Of a stretch of DNA of 64,000 nucleotides, positions 55,633 through 64,000 are shown in pieces. The notes below the pieces were generated by a model. The model was not told the DNA's origin and did not search any database. It saw only the letters and a list, made by a program, of their open reading frames with translations. Positions within the stretch are counted from its first letter, which is position 1; each line of letters begins with the position of its first letter. This DNA comes from Anthoceros angustus (Eukaryota; Streptophyta; Anthocerotopsida; Anthocerotales; Anthocerotaceae), in the NCBI GenBank assembly GCA_010909165.1, contig MU008161.1:1426001-1490000 (forward strand), written 5' to 3'. A program made the translations under genes and the position numbers.

Positions 55633-56170
55633 TTGGACCATGGTCATTCGATTGCATTAAACAATGGTCCTTGGTCATTAGTATTCCATGCCACATGCAT
55701 TAACCATCCTTGGACCATGGTCATTTCGATTGCATTGCGAACAATGGTCCTTGGTATTGAAAAGTATTCAACAATGACACATATGCATTAACCATCCTTG
55801 GACCATGGTCATTTTGGATTGCATTGCGAACAATGGTCCTTGGATCGAAAAGATGCTCAACAACATTGAACACATATGCATTAATCCTTGGACCATGGTC
55901 ATTCGATTGCATTGAACAATGGTCCTTGGATCTCGAAAAGTACTCAAAAGCTCGATCACATATGCATTAACGTCCTTGGACCATGGTCATTCGATTGCAT
56001 TGCGAACAATGGTCCTTGGATCTCGAATAAGTAGTCAACTGTTCCACCACATGTCAGTAACCATCCTTGGAACATGGTCATTAATTGCATTGCGAACAAT
56101 GCTCCTTGGATCTCGAATAAGTAGTCAACACTTTACATATGCGTAACCATCCTTGGACCATGGTCTTTTC
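55633..56170. repeat. Tandem repeat, about 88-bp unit, seven copies
   Basis: Each unit has CCTTGGACCATGGTCATT, then CGATTGCATTGCGAACAATG and GTCCTTGG. Starts are spaced 77-91 bp. CCTTGGACCAT and ATGGTCCTTGG make each unit nearly palindromic. Inside the CACTA element. Confidence 0.9.
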
Positions 56171-56189
56171 AACTCACAAACCAACAACA

Positions 56190-56830
56190 TCCATGGCCCA
56201 TGGGCATCCGCTTTAAGTTGCCAAATTCGTCCTTGGGTCACGAATTATCGTGCATGCCGCCTATATATGCAGTATGGGGACATGCCAACGAACAAAAGGC
56301 AGGTGTGTGGGAAAAAGCATAATGAGGTGCGAGCCATGGCCGACACACAGACACCATTCACCCATGGGCATCCAAAGCATCGCCAAATTGTCCTTGGTCA
56401 CGAGGCGTTCAAATCTGCCGGGCTATATATGTGAAGCAGGGGACATGGCACTTGAGCAGGTAGGTGGTGTGCGCCGGCAAGAGGCCATCAGCGTCTTTGG
56501 AGCCAGTGTACGCATTATGGCTCGACACTTGACATGAAGGTAAAACCACCGATTCGGACGTGATGTTCGTCCGGTATGGCATGTTGAGCCGGGCCATGGC
56601 GCATGAATGACCATACAACATCCTTGGCACATGGGCATCCGAGCTTGTTACCAATTTCGTCCTTGGGTCACGCAGTATTGTACTTGCGGGCTATATATGT
56701 GAAGCATGGGGACATGGAGCTTCGTTCAAAGAGGTGACGGTGTCCACGCCAAAAAACGGCATGGGGGCATGCCATGGCGGACACATGGGTAGGGCGGATG
56801 GAGTGCGTCGCGGAAACATGGCATCTTGTG
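56190..56830. repeat. Three diverged copies of a ~200-bp repeat
   Basis: Copies near 56,190, 56,360 and 56,625 share CCCATGGGCATCC / CACATGGGCATCCG, then CCAAATTCGTCCTTGGGTCAC and GGGCTATATATGTGAAGCA..GGGGACATGG. Confidence 0.75.
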
Positions 56831-59549
56831 GCAAGGAGCCAGTGGCATGTCCTTTCGCCCCTCCCTCCCTCCGTCACCACAAGGTTACCACCTTCGGAAA
56901 ACCCATATCGTCACTTTTGCACTCGCTCGCGGTTAGTCATCTAGCGTCGCGATTGGCGTGGTTCGCTATGGTTTGGGACGTGGACTTCAAGATTTGGCCG
57001 AGGCGTTCGTTAAGCCTACAACCCGCTATAACCCGTGACTTGGATGGCGATCTGTGAAAGTGGTTGTGACGCGGAAAGCGGAGGACGGAGGCCGCCCTGC
57101 TTTGCGCCCGGAGAGGCGGTGAAGGTTTGGAAAATGGAAGGGCGCGGCGGCGGCCGTTTGCATGGTCAAGTGGAATTGCGGCCTCGGACGGGTGCCAAAG
57201 CGGAGGAACCGAGGCAAGCGATGTGGGCGTCGCCGCCTCTGGGCGGGAGTGGATGCGGGAGGGTCCCGTGGAGCCGAATGGAGGCATGGAGGGGCTTGAG
57301 GGGAGGGAGTTGCACGGTGTGGAAGGTGTTGAGGAGGCGGCAACAAATCCTCCTCATTCCACGTCTGTCTCCAAGAGGTGGGCTAGCGGTGGAGCTTGTG
57401 GGTGCAGGGGACGACCCGCCGCAGGACTTTGAAAGGGCCCTCCACGCTGAAGAGTACGAAATTGCCCAGGTGCGAGCAGCGCGGTGGCATGTGGAGGACG
57501 GAGGTCTTCGAGGGCGCACCTCGGATGGCGGGAGGAGAATCGGGCTCTTCTAGAAGAGCTTATTTTTGGTGACCATGGAGACTCAAGGGCGGGCGGAGGT
57601 CTTTTCAAGGGCGCAAAGTGCGGCCTTTGGAGTTGATATTGCTTGAGCGGAGGAAGAGGAGGAGGCCACACACGCATGGGTCGAGAGGCCTGGTGAGGAC
57701 ACCACGGCACGAGGATGGTGGCGGGAGGAGGCGGGAGTGGAAAATGGCTGGTGAAGAGGTGGAGGAGGACCCGACAACATTGCCGGGAGATAGGGGAGGC
57801 AGAAAAGTTGGCGGTAAGCCACTTGGACATCATTGCCGTGTTGTGCACGCATGGTCGTGGGGGTTTACATGGTGAGCCTGTGTGATGGAGGGTGGGTGGA
57901 GAATGAAGATGAGGAGGAAGAGCCCATCGACGAGGAGGGGAGTCGGAAGGCCTTCCGGTAGCGTGTTGGAGCTAGTGTGCGAAGATGCAGTTGATGGTAC
58001 CATGGTCCACCACGAGACTTTGAGGGATGATTGGTGAGGAAGGTATGAGTTCCCTAGTGTAGATCGCGAGGATATCGTGTCCGGGTTTGCGGGGCTTGGA
58101 CAAGAAACCACAACGTTGGCAAGAAGGTGCGACAGTGCGGTTATTTGGAGGAGAAGGGAAAGATGCGAAATGGCTGCACCCTCCGACGTCGGCACAAGGC
58201 GTGGAGGCAGTGGAGCAAGCGGTGGTAACGTTGCACAAGCACGGTGGTGTGTGGCCAACCCCACAACAAGCGGCCCATTTCGACTTGCAAAAGCATGGGA
58301 CCAATCCATTTGGTCCCATGGGAGCAAAAAAGTTCGAGAGAGAAGGTATGTTCAGCGGTGGGGAAGGAGCGCAGCATACAAGAGTTGAAATGGGCTGCGA
58401 AACATGGATTGGAGAGCATGCGGGACTAGTGGTATGGCGATAGATCGGGGCCTTGGTTGAATAGCTATGTGGTCAAAAAGTGCGCATGTAGGACATGAAG
58501 GCGTGAGCGATGGCGATGTGTGTGCATGGCTGCAGTCGGAAGGAGAAGGAATAATGTGCGGTGAAGGGCACGAAAGATGGAAGGAACCATAGCATGTCCC
58601 GAAGGGAAGGGAAGGTGGAGCAGGAGGGCATCACACTCGTGATGTCGGAGGCGTGGGGATGGTGTGGAAGGTGGAGGCGTGAGTGTGTTGCCACCCACAA
58701 GGCGAATCACAAGATCTCTCCAAAAGTGTGAGTTTGGTGGCAATGGCGGCGGATGAATTGAATGCGATCATTTTGCCTAATGTAACTTCTTGCACGGTGA
58801 ATATGCAGCCTATGGGGCCGAGTGCAAGGCACAGCGTGGAGGTTAGTGGCTCGAATGCCGCTCAAAGGGTCGACATGGCGGGAGAAAGCAGGCGGGAGGT
58901 GCTAGGCCAAAAGGTCGAGCAAAACGCTATTGAAGATGCGAGTCGAGACTCGGATGGCCGAGCTGTAGTCTTGCCGCCATGGTATGTGCAAGTCCATGTC
59001 GGCAATAAGCGGATTGATTTGTCTTGTGGGACTCGTGGATTTTGATGCGGTTCCTTTCTTGCGTTGTGCAGCGGGGAGCAAGCGGCAAATGAAACACGCA
59101 CGGCAAGCGCATCGAGGACATTCACAAAGCCGCCATCGCGTAGCGTGGGGGTGGAGGGTGAGGGCGATGTGACGGCACACGCTTGATTGGTAGTGCGTCG
59201 AGGCGGGTGCGGTCGATCCGCGAGCAGATGAAGGAGATCGGCCTCATAGCACACACACGTGGGCGGGCATTCCATAGTTACGTGTAGCGTTTACATTGTC
59301 CTTCGATATGTTTTTGCAGTTGTGGAATGAACCCGAAAACTATGGCATATGTCTTTCAAGCGCACATGTTCGTATTTGAGCGGAAGTCTAGATAGGGAAA
59401 ACGCACAAATGGGGCGTTTGAAGAAAGCATGCATGTGTCGCATTTGGTGGTAAATGTGATGAGGTATTTATTAATCTATGGTGTATACTTATAACTATGG
59501 CATGGTTAGATATCTATGAATTTGTACCTATACATAAAGAATGTATTCA

Positions 59550-59571
59550 ATATATATATATATATATATAT
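59550..59571. repeat. (TA)n microsatellite
   Basis: About eleven TA dinucleotides inside AT-rich CACTA sequence. Confidence 0.9.
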
Positions 59572-60357
59572 CATATTGATCATGTATGTAGGATTATACA
59601 GAACATAACATATAAATATATATAAATGGACATATAAATAATGTAGAATCCTACCATAATTAGTATAAGGGTTTGTTGTATATGGGGCTTGAAAAGAAAC
59701 CAGTGTGGACATAGGGTGCATTGAAGAGGGAAGATGGAAAGAGAATGATACCTACGAGGAGATAGAGTTCTTGGTAATTGCTATGTAGGAAAAGCAAGAG
59801 GAAGAATAAAATCTGGTGGGAGAGGGAGCTCATTGTCACAATCATAACAACACAAGAGGGAAACAATAAAGAAATGGGTGTCATCTGGAGCATTAACTAG
59901 GAGTGTGAGGTGAAAGGAGAGAGAGCATGTTGTTAAGATGGTAAGAGAAAGTGGAAAACAAAATCACAAACTTAACACCAAACCAACAAACTTGATGACA
60001 AGCTCTTAATGGCGAGGTGTAAGGTCAGAGACCACTTGCATGTTGTTAAGATGGTGAGAGAAGGTGGAGGAAAATCACAAACTTAACACCAAGCCACCTA
60101 ACTTTTGGGTGTACCACATGGAAAGTGTTACATGAAATTGTAACAAAGGACTATAACATAAGCAAGTTTTCATTGTATATGTTTGAAATCATAAACAATG
60201 CTAGCGAGAGGGATGTTGTACTTAGGAGGGTGAGGTGATGAGAGAGAGCCGGTTCATGTTAAGATGGTGTGACATGAGAAGAATAGTGTCAATCTTAATA
60301 CCAAGCCTAAATAGCATGTTGCAATTTGGAAGTGTTACATGAAATTGCAATAACGAC

Positions 60358-60386
60358 TGTAACATAGGCTGCCTTTTCTAGTAGGG
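60358..60386 (-). repeat. CACTA right terminal inverted repeat
   Basis: Exact reverse complement of the left 29 bp. ATA lies directly after it. Confidence 0.92.
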
Positions 60387-60389
60387 ATA

Positions 60390-60735
60390 CTAGCAACTAA
60401 TCCTTCATGTGGGCCCATTGGGTGGGGGTGAGGTCTGGGTTGACAAAAACCTCCAAGCCTTTCAAAGAAGTACATTGCCGCAACACCTACAACCTGTCCT
60501 CAAGGGAGTGGAACCAAACAATGAAAGTCAGGAGGACAAGAGTGGTCCTTACCAACTCTCCAAGCATGTTCAAAATGGACATTGACCTTAATGGTGTGCG
60601 CCAGAAAATTCCTATCTGCAGCCTCAAGCGTGTCACCATAAATACGTGTAATACGGAGATTCCTTGCTCGCTTATCACGGTCACGCGACTCTTGAATAGT
60701 TGCATTGACAATAGCAGGGGAACTAATTGTAGCAT
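60390..60735 (-). pseudogene. Possible L1-like ORF1 fragment, right of CACTA
   Basis: One minus-strand frame reads IQESRDRDKRARNLRITRIY, then HTIKVNVHFEHAWRVGKDHS and, after a stop, MYFFERLGGF. The RxRN(L/I)RI string and the following AHRVG-like motif resemble plant L1 ORF1 RNA-binding proteins. Its position fits the 5' part of the LINE split by the CACTA insertion. Confidence 0.5.
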
Positions 60736-60737
60736 AT

Positions 60738-60780
60738 GTCCAACCCTAAACCATAAACCCTAAACCCAACCCCCTAAACC
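60738..60780. repeat. Interstitial telomere-like tract
   Basis: ACCCTAAACCATAAACCCTA followed by AACCCAACCCCCTAAACC: degenerate CCCTAAA repeats at the junction between the LINE and the AT-rich repeat. Confidence 0.7.
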
Positions 60781-61080
60781 ATTGGTCTTTAGTTGAACTT
60801 GAAGGTTTAGATATTCTATTAGTATTTATATTTTGTTCAACTCTTTACATAATCTAAACCATATCCCACAAAGAAATATTTTTGTCGAACTCCATGATTT
60901 TCTTAGAGAATCTCCTACTTCTTTAAACAAGGCCATTGACTTGGAAGAAGGAGAAAGTATATAACACCCTTAGGATGAAGACATTACACATTACACGTCG
61001 GGTCTTTTATAAAATAGTATTCTATAGTTTTGGGTTAAGTTACAATTGAAGTTTATAAAAAAAATTAAATTATTAATCGA
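60774..61080. repeat. Third copy of the AT-rich ~530-bp repeat
   Basis: CTAAACCATTGGTCTTTAGT through GAAGTTTATAAAAAAAATTA matches 40.83-41.15 kb in the same orientation. About 19 kb of nested transposons separate it from the left copies. Confidence 0.85.
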
Positions 61081-61089
61081 ATCTATGTT

Positions 61090-61147
61090 CTTTACCTAAA
61101 ATAGATTCGAATAGATTCATAATCGAATCTATTAACTTTAGGTAAAG
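61090..61147. repeat. 58-bp hairpin
   Basis: CTTTACCTAAAATAGATTCG and the closing TTTAGGTAAAG pair, with TCGAATCTATT pairing inside. Flanked by further AATCGAATCTAT copies. Looks like a MITE or recombination remnant. Confidence 0.7.
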
Positions 61148-61599
61148 AGCTTAGTCGCTCCTTTTCAGCTTGACCCCCGAGGTCCACTTTGGTTGTCCCC
61201 TGCTAGATAGGTTTTTTCCCATCGTTTTTTTTTCTCAATAAAATATATATTTTATCATAAATTGCTCAATGTAAGATCATAACATATGTAATTAAAAAGA
61301 AGGTGGATGGAGTATGGGTACAAAGAGGACAGAGGACGATTTTTTTCTTCCTGAAAACTTTTGGTGTCCGGTTTGGTAACCCAAAATGGGGTAGCCCAAA
61401 GGACTCACCAAAGCGGCCACTTCGCGTCACCTAAGATAGAAAGGGAACTTTCTTTTTCCCGCACTCACTGGTTTTTCGCCAAGACGATGAAGAATTTTTT
61501 TCCCCAAGACCGCTCCACTTTAGGTGTAGGTGCATGCCACCCGCCTGCTTTTAGGTTCATGTCCTAAGAGATTGGAGCAGATGGTTTAGGGCGAGGCGA

Positions 61600-62260
61600 G
61601 AAGCACCGATTTGGCGGGCTGCTGCCGCCTGACCGTGGTTGGGGCGATCGGGCGAGCGGGGGCAGGCGGGGCGGGAGGCGAGTCGGGCGGGCGGCGGCAG
61701 TGCAGCGGCGTGTCGAGCGGCGAGCACGCAGCGCCTCCAGGCGGCGCGCCCGGCAGCGCCCTCATTGTGTGGCGGCGCGCGGCGGCGGCGGCGAGCGGCC
61801 ACCGCCACGCGGGCGTTAGCGGGCCGCGCGGCGGCGGCCGGGCGGGTGGGGGTTTCGCGCGATCAGCGGAGAAGGCGGGCTGCGCTCGGGCAAGGCACGG
61901 GGCGGAGGAGGAGGCTGCGGTGGCGGCGAGGACGAGGCGGGGCAGCCGGCAAAGTAGACGAGGGATCGAGGCAGGTGCGCGGGCCTGCAGGGCCGAGGAC
62001 GACGGGCAAAGGGCCTTCCTCCGGGTGACGGACGGAGGCGGCCACCAGTGCAAGGAGGCAAGGAGAGGCGGGCGAGGCGGGCGGGGCAAGGCGAAGGCCG
62101 GGGAGGCGGAGGAAGGCGGTGGGCGCAGGGACGCGACGCTGGGCAAGCGGGGCGGGGCGCGCGAGGCCAAGGCGGGGCAACGGAGGCGGCGGCGACCGCC
62201 AAGGCGCGCGCGAGGGAGGAGGCACCCAGTAGCCCTCCCCATCCTTGCACCAAGCCGCAA
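61600..62260. other. Very GC-rich block
   Basis: Dominated by GGCGGG/GGCGAG on the plus strand. Both strands stay open for more than 215 codons, with low-complexity Arg/Gly/Ala or Pro/Ala products. This fits composition rather than coding. It could be a promoter-like CpG island or a transposon end. Confidence 0.55.
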
Positions 62261-64000
62261 CTAACCTCGCCCTCATTCCTTCCCGCCCATGGTGATGCCG
62301 AATTGTTTGATGCTCATTTCTTTGCAAACGGCCGACACGCAGATGGTCGCCGTGCCACCGCAGTATTATTGTAGGCTTTGCGGGCGGATGGCGCACCGCC
62401 CACCCTCTCCTCCTCACATGCCGCAGCGCACACCGCAGCCATCGATGTGGGCAAGAAGGAGGAGGGTTCCACGATCTCCTCCGAGCTCACCCGATCCTAA
62501 TATGTGGAGTGAGTTGTTTTGTCTTATGACCCCAAGAAGCCAATGCATCCTTTGTCCCACGAGGAGCTTGATGCGCTTTTGCAAAGATGCGGAGGACCAC
62601 AACGACCTCATCCGCCACATAGAGAACTACCCTTGACTTCAAGTTCTTTTCGAGTGAGGGAACGTGGTCGCAGTATTTGACCGGACTCGACTTTATCATG
62701 AGAGTGCCTTCGGAAGCGCACTATTTCATGCATACCCATTTTGATGGGTGGCCATTGGGTCCTAACGATCACCGCGAGGCCTCGCGGTCCAAGCACCCGA
62801 GTCACCGGAGGACTTGCCGTGGATGGCCAAGTTTCACTCCGGCTTGACTCATGTGCGCACTACCGGCCTCGACGCTTATCGCCCCTCCCGGATTTCATCT
62901 CAACGCCTTCTAATTGGACGACGCCAACCATGTCTTGTGGGAGGAGATGCGACCTCTACATCATCGAGTTGATCATGGGGTTAGGATCGTGGTCATGTGC
63001 TTTAGGCACCGTGGAGCAGGGTTTTGATAGGACTTGATGTACGAGGCCTTTACGGTTTAGATTTGTAGGTGTCTTCGCACCGCTTCCCAGCTTTTGACTT
63101 GACCAAATTTTGACGCTTCCTCTTTCGTGTATTCTCACCACTCGCCGATATCCGTGCCCACGTTTTCAACTTGGCCCTCGGTTCATGCTTGCCACAAGAT
63201 CGTGTTCCCTCGTGCGCATTTTGGCCCGCTTCCATTCTCCTTGGCCTTGTCAACCTCGCCTGCTTTTGCCCCATTTTCCATGCGCCACGCTTGTTTATTA
63301 ATTGACAACCCATACAGTGCCTTCTTTCGTGTGATTTGGGTCCATGGAACTCGCCTTCGAGGTTCGCCGCTTTGATAGCCGCCCACTTCAAGGGAATGCG
63401 GTTTCACACAAAGGTGATTCCGACACGCTGCCTCCACAATTTTCATGCACCATTCGGAAGGTCGTGATGTAACTTGCGGAATGTCTCGCCATGCCATGTG
63501 GACCGCGCTGAAACCGGTTCGGACGCAGGAGGCTATTCCATGAGCCCCGCACATGTGTCCACGCTGTGGCCCCTCCGCCCTCACGCTTTATCCTATCGGC
63601 GGTGATGCCCTCCCCCGCCGCCTTCCCTATCCATGTCTCATTGCCTCCCGCTTGCACCACACGCCCTAGTCGCCCCCGGCCACCCGCGACGCACCTCATA
63701 TGAAAAGTGCTCAAGAGGTTAAGGGCTCTCCATGTCCACAGGCAATCGGTCCGCATTCCACTCCCACACCATCTCCGCAGAGGGATCCCGTCGCCGCAAT
63801 ACAAGCACACGTCACCGCCTATGCAAAGCGATACATGTCCGGAGGTAATTTGTACACTTCAAGCCCGCCAGACGCCATGTCCTCGCCACTTGCATGTCCT
63901 ACACAAAACATTTGTCGTCATCAAGAATGCTGGTGTTCACATTCGACGGTCTTGGTGACGCTCACTTACCCCTCAAGAATGCTATCGAGGAAGCGGTGGC
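62261..64000. other. Unassigned, probably transposon-derived sequence
   Basis: Short coding-like strings appear on the plus strand (PKKPMHPLSHEELDALL near 62,530; FIMRVPSEAHYFMHTHFDGW near 62,700) and on the minus strand near 63.0-63.4 kb. They are split by stops and frameshifts. No domain recognised. The sequence continues past the right edge. Confidence 0.4.

Larger units (their letters stand above)
45877..60386. mobile_element. CACTA-superfamily DNA transposon, 14.5 kb
   Basis: The left end starts CCCTACTAGAAAAGGCAGCC and the right end is its exact reverse complement; identity runs 29 bp. The trinucleotide ATA flanks both sides (45874-45876 and 60387-60389), the 3-bp duplication of CACTA elements. 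The terminus is CCCTA instead of CACTA. Subterminal regions carry many short copies of TGTAACACTT / GTTACA and TTGCAA(C) in both orientations (left 45.9-46.15 kb, right 60.1-60.37 kb), as expected for transposase-binding repeats. A decayed transposase lies on the minus strand at 50.2-52.9 kb. The element sits inside a LINE. Perfect TIRs suggest a fairly recent insertion even though the coding part is broken. Confidence 0.88.

Noticed and set aside
60774-60860. About 80 bp shared with 41,459-41,540 taken as a LINE target-site duplication
   Set aside because: Too long for LINE integration, and explained by the sequence belonging to a tandem repeat with several copies.
61586-62264. Open frames of more than 215 codons on both strands
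   Set aside because: Caused by extreme GC content; products are low-complexity Arg/Gly/Ala or Pro/Ala strings.
1-64000. CRISPR arrays, bacterial operons, phage-type modules
   Set aside because: Introns, TATA boxes, plant gene families and plant transposons show nuclear DNA; the tandem repeats have no spacer-repeat structure.
1-64000. tRNA or rRNA genes
   Set aside because: No stretch was recognised with the conserved T-loop and anticodon arrangement or rRNA cores; by eye alone a single tRNA could be missed.

Overview
The window is nuclear DNA of a green land plant. The evidence is a set of intron-containing genes with plant-type products: plastid VIPP1, a eukaryotic-type YidD, plant isopentenyl phosphate kinase, ECHIDNA/TVP23, a VIT1-type iron transporter, CSN8, eL32, delta-COP and a long intronless PLS-class PPR gene. 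Plant Ty1/copia and CACTA transposons and short CCCTAAA-type telomere-like tracts add to this. Introns are short, mostly 80-250 bp. The PPR gene, with long linker insertions, would fit a seed-free vascular plant (fern or lycophyte), but the sequence alone does not fix the species.

Layout. 1-30.9 kb is gene-rich. In order: isopentenyl phosphate kinase (-, runs off the left edge), VIPP1 (+), a Yip1-family protein (-), a conserved plant protein of unknown function (+), an AT-rich gap with tandem duplications, TVP23/ECHIDNA (+), YidD (-), three tiny metallothionein-like cysteine-rich genes (-,+,+), ribosomal protein eL32 (-), CSN8 (+), delta-COP (+), a repeat block with retroelement debris, a vacuolar iron transporter (-) and the PPR gene (+). 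For nine of these genes I resolved every coding exon in the window; GT-AG borders and phases sum to a clean reading frame. Several neighbours are head-to-head (IPK/VIPP1, YIPF/unknown, eL32/CSN8, VIT/PPR) and probably share promoter regions.

31-64 kb is a nest of mobile elements. An older retroelement with a gag zinc knuckle, aspartic protease and Ty3-like RT fragments (minus strand, about 40.0-31.1 kb) is split by a 5'-truncated Ty1/copia element (about 39.05-33.75 kb). That copia element is itself interrupted by a 2.27-kb DNA element with terminal inverted repeats. At 41.5-61 kb, non-LTR retrotransposon remains (minus strand) lie between copies of an AT-rich repeat of about 530 bp. They are split by a 14.5-kb CACTA-like transposon (45,877-60,386) with perfect 29-bp terminal inverted repeats, a 3-bp ATA target duplication, and a decayed minus-strand transposase that still shows hallmark motifs. 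The last 3 kb (61-64 kb) hold a hairpin, a very GC-rich block and unassigned, probably transposon-derived sequence.

Functional themes. Plastid membrane biogenesis is represented by VIPP1 and YidD. Golgi/TGN trafficking is represented by the Yip1 protein, ECHIDNA/TVP23 and delta-COP. Metal handling is represented by the VIT1 transporter and the metallothionein-like trio. This closeness may be coincidence; plant genomes are not organised in operons.
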